A stretch of 64,000 bases of DNA, from assembly GCA_030248135.1 (NCBI GenBank), contig JASANC010002076.1:48969-112968 (forward strand), written 5' to 3'. The position numbers and the translations under genes were made by a program. Under the pieces are notes generated by a model, which searched no databases, was not told the origin of the DNA, and saw only the letters and a list, made by a program, of their open reading frames with translations. Shown here piece after piece: positions 10,503-22,325 of this stretch (its first letter is position 1; each line of letters begins with the position of its first letter). The DNA comes from Theristus sp. LFF4_11. Taxonomy: Eukaryota; Nematoda; Chromadorea; Monhysterida; Xyalidae.

Positions 10503-13500
10503 TTAGTGGAAGATTCGCGGTGGATTTCGGAGTTTCGACTTTTGCTGTTTGCGCTGCAGTGACGTGTGCTTGCCTTTCGACTTTGCCCGTGACTTTGATT
10601 TTTTGTGTCGTCGTGCGCGCTCGTGTCGCTTCTTTTTTGCAGCGTTCGATTTGTGCGATTTTGCTTGCACGGTCGATTTCGATGAGGAGCGTGACTGTTG
10701 CGCCCCTCTTTGCTCCTTCGTCTCACCGCTCGGTTTCATTTCAGACGATTTCTTCCGCTTTAACTTTCCACTGGACGCGCTTCTAAAAAAGTGACTGAGA
10801 TAATGAACCACAATGGAAAAGGGAACCTCAGAGAAAGTCCCAGCGCACCTGTCTGCTTGCTCAACGAACGTGCCACCCGGGCGCACGCGCGTGTGCTCTT
10901 TGAGAGTCTGCGCCACTCTTTCGCATGGCACGTGTTCTTTGTCAGATGCACTTCGTTTCACTTGATTGTACGCCGAATGATACTTGAACAACAATTACCG
11001 TATTACTAATAAAGGGGGTTTTTTTGGGGGGGGGTTTTTTGGGGGGGGGGGGTTTTTGGTTGGGGGGGGGGGGTAGTAGACATTGTTAATTGTTTTTGGT
11101 GAAAAAAACAATGTATGCTGGTAGTAATGGTAGTAATCGCGTGTAACGTCCACTCGTGCATGCACCTGATCGTAGGTGATGGTCTGCCATTTGGACGCCT
11201 CTCTGAAGACGCGTTTAGCGAGCAACGGGTGCATCTGTACGCCTGCGAGTGCACCAGCGATGTGCTTGCATGCTTCAGGATTGCCGTCGTAGTCGGCAGC
11301 TGAGCGAAATGATTGCCAACGTTGTTCACAATATTGTAACGTTCGTTCATTCAGACGCAGGCAAACGCTCACGCTCGTGCAGCTGCAGCCATTTCAGGTG
11401 TGCTGCACGTTCGCCACTCTCGTCCGTTGTCACCGTCAAATGCAGCAGATCTTCCCAAAGTTTCTTGATCGCCATTGCGTCTGCTTTCGCCATGATGTCC
11501 ACCGGTTTTCCAGCGGCGCCCAAAACTACTCTGAGAATTTATGGAAACTGCATAAAGGGGCGGCCATTCCCCGGCCAATGCGTCTATTTGCAGTTATCTG
11601 TTTCTTGTTACACTGAGGAAAGCTCTCGCAACAACAAAGCGGAATTTGCCTGTTATGATGACCAAACTATAAAAGTTGCAAATATTTTGGTTGTCTTTGG
11701 GCCCATCCATGGCTTAATTAATCATCACTGATCATGTAAGCGAGCTACATGTATTATCAAATTTTTTAAGTTCTGCGACTGAATACGTTTGCAGACGTCG
11801 AAAAAAAATTTATGTCGCAATTCAAAATAGCCTAAGTGATCCGGTCCTATTTATGGGACTCGGATCACTTTACCAATTTTGAATTCCCGCGCCATGCATG
11901 AAACTGTTTATTTTTCCATGCGCGCATTGAGTCTCGGGACCAACATAACAGATGATACCTTTCATGCACTGGCGGTTCATTTGTGGGCGACACATTCATT
12001 GTCGCGTGGTCAACCACGGGCATCACTGATTCCCCATCGGCCTGTCCCTTTGCACTCTCAGTTGTGTCCGTTCTTTCGGAGGAGGACGAGCGAGACGCGT
12101 GCGTGTTGCTTTCATTGCGCATTGAGCCTTCGCCATTTTGCTCTCTGCTGTTACGTGACTCGATAAGTTAGCGTTCACAGAGATTAATGAAGCCATTTTA
12201 TAATTAGTTCTAATTTAAACCAGAGAGAGCAATCAACCGTTCAATCGTCTGCGGCGTGCTTTCAGCAACAGGCGACAACAACTTCTCCATTGAGTCGGTT
12301 GCCATCGACGTGGTGGCGGTCGTGGATATGGTGGATGACACAGACGAGGCCACGGTCGCAGACTCGTCACTGCTTGAGTCTGCCGCCGACGGGGTTTGAA
12401 CGGCCTGTGCCTCTGCCTGTGCTTTGTTGGCATCCTCTGATCACTGTATGCTTTGATTTCGATGGTCACCGAAAACTCCACCGAGCTAACCTGAATGTGC
12501 TCTCGTGTCTTTCGTCTCTCCCTCGCCCTTCGCCGTCGCCTTTGTTTCCTTGCCGACTCTGCGAAGCGGTCGTCCTAAATATTTGGGTTTAGTGTTATTG
12601 ACTATTGATTTTCAACTCGAACATACACTGCGGCAGGACTCTCGCAACCATGTACGGAATGACTGGGTAAACATGGCACTTTTTTTCAGGGTGCAAGGAG
12701 CGCGCGAAACTTGAATGAGAGAAGAAAGACGTTCAGAAACCCAATAGTATGCTAAATGTGACGTGTTTTTTACTAATGGATTCTTTGTGCTATTATGCAT
12801 GATGGGAACTGCACAACATGATTGGGAATATTGTTGGCATTTTTGAAAAAGACAACTCCTAGTCTGCGACTGATCCCGCCTTGATGGACTGCCTCATTTA
12901 TTCGGCCATACTGTACTTGTGGCGCCGCTTCTGTTGGTGTTGGCATGTCCGATTGAGCTGCTTGTGGTGCCAACTCTTCTTTGTCACCAGCCGCTGTTGG
13001 TGCTGCCGCTGTTGCCTGTTGCATCTCATTTGGTACCGCTACCGGAGCACTTGCTCCTGCTATCTTTCTTCCTCTTCTTCCGCTTCGATGCTTCTTTGGT
13101 CTCTCTTTCTTTTTCTTTCTCGACGACTTTGTTTTCTTTTTCTTAGGTTTTTCGTCTTGTTTCACTATTTCAGTTGCTTTCACAGGCTTCTCTGATGTTG
13201 ACCCACTATCGGAGTCTTGACTCTGAAGATAAAAGGCGTATGTTTTGCATTTGAATGCATCGCCAGTGATTTTCTACTTGAATGAGCTGGGCATGTAATT
13301 TGTTTGAACTACAGTATATTGGTTAATGTTTCGACATGATTGCACACCTCTGTTTGTTTCTTTGGTTGCTCCACGGTAACACCTTCATTGGCGATTTGGT
13401 CCGTTTTCATCGGTAATGGTGGTGTGAATGATGCCATGGCCGCTGTGCCAATCGGTGTCGTTTGCTGTTGTTTTTTGGTTCGCCCACCACGCTGTCTTGT

Positions 13501-14108
13501 TGTTAGTCGCTGTTCGCTTTTTGTTGATGTAGATCGTAGGCTGCTGCTCTAAAATACATTTATGCATTATCACTTGAGCAAAACTATCGTAACTTCACCT
13601 CACGTAAATCAAAATATTAGTTTGCTCAGCACCAGACTAGAATTTGTCGTTGAATCAGCAGTCTCATCTTGCGATTTGTCTGAGCTGCCGCCTGATGTTT
13701 GATCTCCGCTTTGCTGTTCTGGTGCTCGACGAGCTTGGCTAGTGGCTTTTGGTCTTTTCTTTTTTTCGACTTTTTTCTTGCTTTTCTCTTTTTTCTCCTT
13801 GTTTGTGGCTTTATTCGTCTGTTTGTCGGAGCGTTCTAAAGTTATATAAACGAATCAATGTTTCCAAATATTAAAAATTTAGAAAACTGAGAAAAACAAA
13901 ACCCACCAGACTTGAATCACTTACTTTTTTTCTTGTCTGATTTTTTAGATTTCGAATGACGTTTATCACGCTTCGCACTCTGTGATTTGCCGGCTGCTGA
14001 TTTTGGTGTTTTGTTTTTCTTTTTTGTAGATGCCTTTTTTCTGTTTGCCATTTTTTCTTTCTTGTCAGTTGTGTTTGTTGGAACCGGTAGTGGTGGCCCA
14101 GAAGACAT
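10503..14108 (-). CDS. Lys/Ser-rich protein of unknown function (10 exons)
   Basis: Exon model (minus strand): 14108-13925, 13835-13633, 13548-13348, 13222-12917, 12434-12221, 12142-11959, 11530-11373, 11299-11166, 10982-10849, 10782-10503. All phases join, giving about 665 aa. The first 200 residues are dominated by Lys, Ser and Thr (KKKNKTPKS, KEKKEKSKKK), followed by Ser/Thr/Ala-rich linkers. Exons 7-9 form the only compact-looking region (AMAIKKLWEDLLHL; PEACKHIAGALAGVQMHPL). The C-terminal exon is again strongly basic (KKKRHERARRHKKSK) and ends NPPRIFH. The composition suggests a nuclear, perhaps nucleic-acid-associated protein, but I do not recognise the family. An inverted-repeat element abuts the exon 4 donor, and an R2 repeat lies in intron 6. 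Exons 5 and 6 use unusual AGAG acceptors and are the least certain. Confidence 0.6.
11019..11076. repeat. Long G tracts
   Basis: There are three to four runs of 8-14 G separated by T tracts, preceded by TACCGTATTA. This resembles a decayed end of the poly-G inverted-repeat element at 3017-3472. It lies in intron 8 of the Lys-rich gene and is a G-quadruplex candidate. Confidence 0.5.
11765..11945 (+). repeat. Hairpin repeat family R2, copy 2
   Basis: The best-preserved copy of R2. The segment TTCTGCGACTGAATACG is followed by a stem (AGTGATCCGGTCC ... GGGACTCGGATCACT), then by AATTCCCGCG and GCGCGCATTGAGTCTCGG. It matches 51385-51590 in the same orientation and 2815-2955 inverted. It is noncoding, in intron 6 of the Lys-rich gene. 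Confidence 0.75.
12636..12918 (+). repeat. Short inverted-repeat element, copy 2, abutting a splice donor
   Basis: This matches 905-1177 through AGGAGCGCGCGAAAC, GACGTTCAGAAACC, TTGTTGGCATTTTTGAAAAA and CTAGTCTGCGACTGATC. Its right end (CGGCCATACTGTAC) lies exactly at the exon 4 / intron 4 boundary of the Lys-rich gene on the minus strand. The donor GTACAG therefore belongs to the element or its target duplication. Confidence 0.7.
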
Positions 14109-14627
14109 TTTGGTGTCAATGATACAGTTAAAATTGGAGATTTTTGATCACGCCACGTTAACTGAGTTTTGGGCACAAAACAGAGTGGTGATGACAAGTA
14201 AAATGTTGAGAGTAAAATGACGATCTGCTAAAGACACAACAATGAAATACCAGTGAATTTGAATGGAGTAAAAATGTTGACAATGAAACATGAAAAGGCG
14301 ATTTTAATAATGGGGTCGTTTTTATTGGTTTGGTAAATGGTCACTCATTCCGTCCGGGGCCTTTTTGTTTTTCGAAAATCAAAGTTGTGTACCGCGCCGC
14401 CAAATCAATCAATCAGGGGTCCAAACCCCGAATAACCACATTTGATGTGCAACACCCGATACGCCAAAATCGGGACATTATTTTTCTAACGCTATCCCTA
14501 TGTGTCAGCGTCACGGTCCCGGGCTGCTTCGGGGACGGTTTGGCGGGCGGCGAGGCGATGATAAGTGGAGAAAATTTTCCAGGTTTGTAAGTAAAGTAGT
14601 TGATGAAAATTGGGGGCGAGGGGGGAA
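14109..14627. other. Upstream flank of the Lys-rich gene
   Basis: About 500 bases 5' of the minus-strand Lys-rich gene. No coding sequence, RNA gene or clear core promoter was identified. The interval ends where the repeat block starts. Confidence 0.4.
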
Positions 14628-15052
14628 GGCATAGTTGTTCTAGGGGGGGGGGGAGGGGGGAGGGGCTGGGGGGCCCAAAAAATTTACGAATCTATCTCTA
14701 TCAGAAAGGTTTTTCGGCTCAGCTATTATCTATCTAAAAAAATTTCTCAGCCAGCTATCTATCTAAAAAAGTTTGTCTTCGAAGACGTAAAATGAGTCAA
14801 TTTTTGGCCAAACTTGACTATTTTTGCTTGTAATTCTTGAAAATTTTGCTAATTTTAGGTAAAATATGCATTTATACATGATTTTTAGCGTATTTTTAGC
14901 ATTATTTTGATGTTTTTATAAATTTTGACCGCCCCCCCCGCGGCCTCCCCCCAAAATTTTCCAGCTATCTATCTATTATCTGGAAAATTTATCCAGCTAT
15001 CTATATCGGCCCCCCCCCCCCAACCCCTCGGCTGTGGAACAACTATGTGTAG
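14628..15052 (+). repeat. Element X, copy 1 (CATAGTTGTTC ends)
   Basis: The ends are inverted: CATAGTTGTTCTAGG at the left, and CGGCTGTGGAACAACTATG at the right. Inside the ends come G or C runs, then CAGCTATCTATCT-type stretches, then a conserved core (CTTCGAAGACGTAAAATGAG). Further copies lie at 32636-33107, 33113-33546, 40950-41830 (interrupted) and, as a partial copy, 45410-45560. It looks non-autonomous; no transposase is present. Confidence 0.7.
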
Positions 15053-15174
15053 GGGGGGGATGGGTGGGGTTGTCCAGCAAATTCCGAGGGGGTGTGTGGA
15101 TGGTCCAGTGTCAGGTTTTGGGGGGTGGGTGTCGCGTGACCCCCCACCCCCCCCCCACGCGGAGGTCTCGGGTG

Positions 15175-16213
15175 CTCGGGGGGGTGTACGCGTGTTAGGG
15201 GAAAAAAACCCGGATTTTTTTTTAATTTAAAAAAAAATTAAAAATTTTTTTTTTACAAGTTAGGTTCGTTCGAAGCGTCTCGTTGAGCTGAGTTCATCTA
15301 GACTATTTTCAGAACGATCCGGAAAACTATAAGAGCGAAAATCGTGTTTTATTGAAATTATGTCCATTTCATAGAGGGAAAGTTGCATTTTCAACAGTAA
15401 AACAGGACAATTTTCGACGTGTACTTGAATATTGAACCGTTCTTAGTTGTTCCTCTTTAGAAAATTACCAAAATTTGACTGTGTTCAAAAATTCCTGTTT
15501 GCTGTAGCTAAGTCGGCAACCCCTGTCGACCCGGTCGCCCCCCCCCCCCCCAAGACACTTACTTTCAGGTTCAACCAGCTATGCTATCTGCCACATGGCG
15601 AGAGCCCACTCTTCAAATCATCGTATCGAAAACACGTACCATGATTTCGCGATCACGTTGCGGGCAACTGACAGACGCAAGTTTAACACGTTAGTTTAGC
15701 TCAGCACGCAAGTTTTATTAACATGTGGCCATGTTATCGGGTATCTGAAAAACGGTCGTGTGATGTGGTATTAACCAACATCTCCGCTCCAATTGTTTAA
15801 CAATATATCGCACAACTCCATTGTAGACCTATAACATACGCCAATCAACAAGATATCATGTTCATCTCATGGCCTACCGACTGAAAAACATGTTCTAAGT
15901 TGCAAGAAAACGATTTCTGAAACGATATTTCAATTCAGTTAAGTCATTTCAACGCTAAAAATTGACTCTAGAAGTCATCCAAATCGAAAAACATGGAGTA
16001 CGTCGGTCAAAATGACCAAATAATGACATTTACCTAAGCACACAAAGTTGGGAAGAAAATTTGGTTTGAACTTTCAAAAAATTATGCCATAAATCGAATT
16101 TTCAGAGCAAAGTAGAAGGAAAAATTTTCAATTTTTTTAAGTTTGAAAAAAAATCTAAATTAAAAAAAACGAAAAAAAATAAAAAAAAAATTTTCAAAGC
16201 CCCTAACCCTACG
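15175..16213 (+). repeat. Element Z, copy 1 (uninterrupted)
   Basis: About 1.04 kb with G-rich inverted ends related to GTAC-nnn-GGGTTAGGGG, and long A/T homopolymer margins. The interior (TTAGGTTCGTTCGAAGCG; ATGTCCATTTCATAGAGG; CCCTGTCGACCCGGTCGCC) is nearly identical to 38325-40125. That copy, however, carries a 760-bp insertion. This copy therefore preserves the empty site, near 15433-15450 (TTCTTAGTTGTTCC). Confidence 0.8.
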
Positions 16214-16225
16214 TACCCCCCCACC

Positions 16226-16990
16226 TAGAGTGTAACGGTCAAAAAAATTTTTTTTATTTTTTTAAAGTAAAAAAAATGAGCAATTTTTTTATTTTTTTGT
16301 ATTAAAAATTTTTGAAATTTTTTCTTTAATGTGCCTTGAAAATGCCGTTTTTGGCATAATTTTTCGAAAGTTCAACAAAAATTTTCTTTGAGTTTACCTT
16401 ATCACTTAGTCTTCAACGCTGCAGGTGGTATTCTGTCTGGACTGGATCGATTTATCGACTGTTTTCAGCCTTGGTGAGTGATGATCGACTCGCGCATTGA
16501 AGTACTTGAGCGTCGCAAAGGCTAGTTCAACAAATTCCGATGCCGCTAAGGTGAGATAGAAGCAGAGAACTCACATTTATGCATCGTTTTTCAGGATCTC
16601 GAAAGGTCGAAATTGCACTGTCTGCCACTGCAAGCGTAACTTCGTTGGTTGCTCGTTGCTGTTTCGCCTCGTGTCGTCAGCATGATCACACCGGTTTGTT
16701 GTTGAACTTGTTTCCGTGTTATTTGAGGTGAATTGAGAGGCAAAACACGAGACGTGATGTCGTCGGTGGGAAAATGGGGTCGCCGAAACCAAGTCTGAAA
16801 TTTTCACCCTCCTCCCATATCAGTGGGGGTCATATGGTAAGTCGGTGGCTCCTCAGATGGTGATACTATTCGGACTCCCTGAAAACTTCTGAACAACTTT
16901 GATTTAAAAAAAAATTAAAAAATTTTTTTTTAAAAGAAAAAAATAGAAATTTTTGTTTTTGACATCTCTACCCCCACCCCCCCTCGTCTT
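16226..16990 (-). repeat. Element Y, copy 1 (inverted)
   Basis: About 0.75 kb, in the opposite orientation to the copies at 37576-38322 and 40990-41757. The ends are TAGAGATGTCAA and an inverted TTACATCTCTAG-like end, inside A/T-rich margins. The interior contains GGGAGTCCGAATA, CATATGGGAGGAGGG and a ~300-bp block that is highly similar in all three copies. That block is open in places but lacks any recognisable domain. Confidence 0.8.
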
Positions 16991-17369
16991 CGGTACTGCT
17001 TGGAGGGGGAGTCAAAAATGGGTTGTTAAACAAAAATCAAATTTTTTTAAAAAAGTGATTAAAAATAATAATTCAAATATAATATAAATATATAAATATA
17101 TAAATTTAAAAAATTCGATTTAAAAAAAATTCGAAAAATTTTCGGTATACCTTTTCCAGGTTGATAGATAGGTAGCAAGAACGCAAGAAAATTTGAACAA
17201 AAACGGTCATTTTTGTTTACAAATAGACCTATGATGGGGTGGACCCTGGACCGGACCGGACGGGCAATACCCCTACTATTTCCGTGACAGTTCTGTTCTG
17301 TTTTATTTGGCACAGCCAGCAAAAAACAGCCGAACCGAATCGCCTGTGTTCAGACGACATCGAACGACA
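16991..17369. other. Interval between repeat block and zinc-finger gene
   Basis: About 380 bases, mostly A/T-rich (17040-17160), then the 5' flank of the zinc-finger gene. Nothing further was recognised. Confidence 0.4.
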
Positions 17370-20300
17370 ATGGTGAAGGGGAAGCTTCTGTTGCGTTATT
17401 TCACGAAGCAGCACGTTGTGCGAGACAACGACGGTCGACTGATTGAGCAGGTGCACTGCAAGCATTGTGACTTTACGACACGTTACAACAGTCAAATGAT
17501 GTGGCGGCATCTGTTGTTCGTGTGCGTTCGACTGAGCGAAACCGAGCGAAACAAGTTGAATGCAATCGCAAGGCGTAACGACACGCAAAAGACGCTGAAA
17601 ATAAAAAGCACTTTGTCGACGACACCACCGCCAGCAGCGACAGGCAACTTGGAGCAGTTCGGCTTCTTGACGAGTGCCACTAAGCGGGAACCGGTGGACA
17701 ACGACGAAATCGGTCGGTCGCACATTTTTGTTGAACAGAGTTATGCTTTTGCATTGCATTGCAGTCCACGTCAAGCTCCCGTTTTTCAAGTATGCGAACC
17801 AGTCAGGTTCGGGTGTTTGCGCATTTCATTTTCTCAGTGATTGGTGTTCCTAGAAATTCGCTTCGCTGTTTGTCACGTTGTATTGTTTTTTATGCATGCA
17901 GGTCGTTGCGGACAGACCGCCACAAACTCGATTAGCGAAGTGTTGTCCGCTCACTTCACAACGAAATACGAATGCGGCGCGGCAGAGGGCGACGACGACG
18001 GAGACGGCGAGCAACGGCCGGGTCTGTACGTCTGCTGCATGGAGTGCACCTGGTGTGCACCGTACGATGCGACACGGATGATACAGCACCTGAAGCACGC
18101 GTGTCCGTCCATGTCGGCGCACACTCGCTCAGAGCTGATTGAGTCGATCAAGCGCAACGGCGGTGGCGAGCCGAATGACAATCGGCACGGTCTGCTGATG
18201 AGCAGCGGACGCAACAACACGGACGCAAGTGAACTGCACTTTAGCGGGTGGCACGACGAACCGCAAATGAGTGACGAAGCGACTCAGGCGAACGATTTCG
18301 CTGCAGCGGCCGCTGAGTTGTTCACCACTACTGCGTCACCAACAGCATCGGCTTCTGAGACAGTTTTGCGAAATGCAGCTCCGCAGTGTTCAGTGTCAGC
18401 TGGCAACAAGCGCAGTGAGCACCGCAGAGCTCCGTCACCAACGATGGAGCGCGTGTGCCAGCTGTGCTGTCGCCTTGGCCATTCGCGTGCCCCCGGCAGT
18501 CGTTCGTTTGCGACGGTCGCTGATCGCCAACGCCACGCACGCCAACATTGGGTGCAGTGCGTCGAGCTCGTCGATTGTTACCTCGGTGCCCCGACGTTGC
18601 AATTTTTTGTTTTGTTTTTACTTGAGTTTCTAGCCAGAGCTGAATGACTGCAGAGGTGTGCACGCCGGACAATTCTTGCTGGTACCGGCTCGGGTGGTTG
18701 CGCGACGTCGACCCCACCTCCACCACATTTTTCTCGCAAATTTAGTGTCACATTCTACATGCGCAGCGCGATTTCAAAATACAAATACATTTACATTTTT
18801 GAAGTTTATTCTGTGTTTCGTTCGGAAAATGTGGCTTTGACTCTCAATTTCAATAAAAAAACCGGTAAACTGTAACGTCTTCGCGTAGCGAAGAAAATTT
18901 TCAAAAATTAGGCCCTAAGAACGCATTTTACCTTGCGATTTTTGGATGTCATCCAGAGTAGTTTGCTGTCTATGACATTTATTCACGTGTTAAAAAACGC
19001 AGATGTTTAGAAACGTGCGAACAAAAAGCTTAGGAGCTAGATGGACCAAGTGATCGTTGATCGTTGATACGGTCAAAACAAAAATATTCTTAGATTGAAT
19101 TGAACCGTTATCAGCAAAACACTGAACAATCTAAAAAACGAACGATGAATTCGTGATCGCCATTGTCAAACAAATCATAAAATGTCCACGTCCTGCGCCG
19201 GAGGCGCAGAAAAATTTTGAATCTGGGCGCAAAATTTCTTAGAAACAATCCCTTGAAATCTTCGAAAATTGAGAGAACCAAAAAAGCTGACCGAAACGAC
19301 GAATTTCTTTGCGTCATACCAAATTATTTTGCGTCATTGACGCACGATTTCGCGTAAAAACCCTTGGATGTCTGTGCAACTCACATTTGCGAAATAAAAT
19401 GTGCACCATCTACATGCGCAGCGCGATTTCAAATACAAATACATTGCAACCTACTAAAGTACCGCGACAGTCAGTCAATTGAAATCTTCGAATTTAATTT
19501 TGAAGCAATTTTTACTTCATTTGTGAAAATTTTGTCTCTTCCACCTGAGGCGCTGCGCGACATCTGTGAATTAAAATGATTGCTCACAGCGATTTCAGCA
19601 GCTCACAACAAAAGCACAACGAGCAGACCTTAATTTTGACTGATAGATGCGCGACATGGGCAATCGATTTCGAAGTAATTTTTCAAATTCATGTGTAAAA
19701 CTTTTGTCTCTTTCAACTCCGACCGAGGCGCTGCGCGACGTAGCCCCCAGGCCCTGCGCGACGCGCGACGTTTGCCGGTACCGGTACCCCCTAAGTACCC
19801 CCCGTGCACATCTCTGAATGACTGGCAATCAAAAAACAGTTGCACGTTTTGCAGAGCGGCACAACGACCACACGAGTGGCGCTGCGCGTTCACTGTTGCA
19901 CGACGCAGTTGCCCCCGACGACGACGGCGCGCACGTGCACGTGATCCAACGCCGATGCTTTCCGGACTGTGATCGACAGCTGAACGCGGCGTCATCATCA
20001 TCCACAACCCCGCAACAGAGTCAACCAGCAACGCACGTCGCTGTTGATCCAGACGGCCATTCGCAAGCGGCGTCCACAGTTTGTGCTGTCAACAACTCGA
20101 CCGACTCACAATCGAATGAAATGAGTGTCATTGCTGCCGAAAGTGATCAGGCAACAACATTTGGGGGCATAGCAGTGGACGTGGATGCGCAAACTGCAAC
20201 TGCAGACGCAGCAAACACACAGAGCGAACAATCGTGCAGCAGCACACCAGTCACGGTTGACACTGAACAGCACAGCCGACACAGACCACCGAACGCAGAG

Positions 20301-22173
20301 CAAGCACCATGCAGCACCAACGGACTCGCGTGTTTCTTGTGCTCGAATTTGACGGGTGTGAGCAGCTTCGCTCAGTTGTGCAGTCACGTGGCCGTGCAGC
20401 ACTCTGATGTGGTGCCAGTGATCATGCCACATCTGCACTGTGCACAGTGCTCGCTGCCACACCACAGCTACGAGGCACTGGTGCTACATGTGGCACGTGT
20501 CCACTACAATCACCACCATTATGCGTTGCACGTCAAGTCAAAAACGCCACCGCACTCAGTCACCGAATTGCGACAACGATGCGGCATTTGCTTTCAGGTT
20601 GCTGTGTTCGGCATTTGTTGTCGCACTTTGTCTGTTGAATTTATCGTGTAAAAAGGTTTATTTATTAAAAGCTTGATGATGTACGCATGTATAGGTGAAT
20701 TTCATGATCATGCGGATGCACCCAACGAGTGTACAAGGAGTGTACATTTTTTTAAATCAGAATTTACCATTATCAGGTGACCGCAGCACTTCGAGAGCAC
20801 TGCGTCGAGTTGCACGTGCCGACATCCATATCGGAGCAGTCGACATGCCCGATTTGTGCGCTGCCTATGGGCACTTTGAGCATGCTCATTAATCATGTTG
20901 TTCAACAGCACGCCACCATGGAACGCACGGACAAACTGAACATGGTGCTGCCGTCAAACGAGAGAACTGTACACTGTCTGATGTGTAAACAGGTGAGCTG
21001 CAGAACCTGCTGTGCAGTTGAATAAACCTGCTTTTGACCTGTGTTCAATTGTTTCCGAATAGATCCATCATATGTTTGATCTTAAATCGGTATGCCATGC
21101 GAAACAACTGAACATCGGTTAGCATAAACAAAGTGGGTTGTGCTTTTTCTTGGGATGCTTGGTCATGCGGTCAGGCCATACAAATCACGAAAAATCAAGT
21201 GTTGTATTTTTCATTTTTCGGTATTTTCGAAGTGTGAACTTTTAACATGGTTCAGTTGCTCGACAAATGGTGATGCCAGGGCACAGCAACAAACTGTCTG
21301 TCACATAGCGTCGTAACGACGATGCTTACGTTTGCAGTGCGTGCGTGACATCGTGCTGCACGTGCACCTGGAGCACTGTGCCAGCAGCACGGACGCAGGC
21401 GGCTTCCGCTGCAGCACCTGCGGCTACCAGCTGTCCAGCTACAAGCGACTGGTGCGGCACACGGTTCGATTGCACTGTATGCGTGCGCGCAACGAAATGG
21501 ACGATCAGAAGCAAACAGCAGCAGACAACAGCAAGCGAGCGGCAGCGCATCGGGCCACTGCTGTGCAGCAGAAGCGAGCGAGACTGTCAGCCGATGCAGC
21601 AGCCGACTGCAACGCGTCGCCCTGTGCCGTCTGCGGCGTGGCGTTCGCGAGTGCCATGGCACTTGCTGAGCACTGTCGTGCCACGCACGCACCCATTGCA
21701 CGCAGCGACAACTTGCTGTGTGCGCGCGAGTTTCACTTTTCGGTTGCAAATCACTAGCAGCGAACAAGAGCATTGCGGTCAGATCAGTTGTCGCCGCGAT
21801 GTTCGAAGTTCGCGAGCGTGTGGTTTCGTATCAGCTGGATGCAGCCAGCAGTAACAGCACCGTGTATACACAGCAGTTGCGTAACTTTACAGGCTATTGT
21901 CCGATATGCGACGAGCCGTTCAAACAGGCGGCCTTTGCTCGTGAGCACATTGCGCGTGCGCACGTGAGCACACAGCTGCAACAGGGACACAGCAACGAGA
22001 GCGTGCCAATCACAGCGACCACCATCAGCACTGACACACCACCACCAACGGCCAGCTTTGCGCAAGCGACCGACACGCAGGTGCACGTGAAACAAGAGCC
22101 GGCCGATGACACTGCTGCCGAGCGGCGGGCGTCTGCACGGCCACGCAAACAGAAAACCATTTTTGAGCCGTGA
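17370..22173 (+). CDS. Multi-zinc-finger protein, C2H2/BED-like (6 exons, 926 aa)
   Basis: Exon model 17370-17739, 17902-18585, 19855-20597, 20777-20992, 21338-21719, 21788-22173. All phases join. About eleven zinc-binding units are visible. The first two are CxxC...HxxxxC types (CKHCDFTTRYNSQMMWRH; CMECTWCAPYDATRMIQH). A series of C2H2 fingers follows (CFLC, CAQC, CGICFQ, CPIC, CLMCKQ, CSTCGY, CAVC, CPICDE), separated by Ala/Thr/Ser/Gln-rich linkers. Two fingers are split by phase-0 introns straight after CxxCxQ. The C-terminus has VKQEP, a sumoylation consensus, and a basic RPRKQK stretch near the end. It is probably a nuclear DNA-binding or chromatin protein. The first ATG follows an in-frame open stretch, so the N-terminus is uncertain. 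The last stop is 152 bases from the stop of the convergent RMND5 gene. No specific orthologue was recognised. Confidence 0.75.
18740..19770 (+). repeat. Imperfect internal duplications in zinc-finger gene intron 2
   Basis: ATGCGCAGCGCGATTTCAAA occurs twice (about 18760 and 19411). The block around TTTTGTCTCTT...GAGGCGCTGCGCGAC also occurs twice (about 19532 and 19702). Intron 2 has thus grown by partial duplication. No coding exon was identified in it. Confidence 0.6.
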
Positions 22174-22274
22174 TTTTTTGTTTGTAGTTGGCCTTCATTG
22201 TTACTTGTCAGATTGAAACAGCAAAAATGTTTTATGCTGGATGCGGTTACGACGTGTGATTATCAAAAAGGTTG

Positions 22275-22280
22275 AATAAA
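22275..22280 (+). terminator. Poly(A) signal AATAAA of the zinc-finger gene
   Basis: AATAAA lies about 100 bases after the zinc-finger stop codon, on the plus strand, before the end of the convergent RMND5 gene. Position and sequence fit a cleavage/polyadenylation signal. Confidence 0.5.
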
Positions 22281-22325
22281 AGAGAGTGAGCATGTTTGCA
22301 CTGAAGCTAACAATGATCTATCATA

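Noticed and set aside
21326..21773. Minus-strand open frames under the zinc-finger exons
   Set aside because: They mirror the GC-rich coding exons of the plus-strand gene, whose phases and zinc motifs are coherent.
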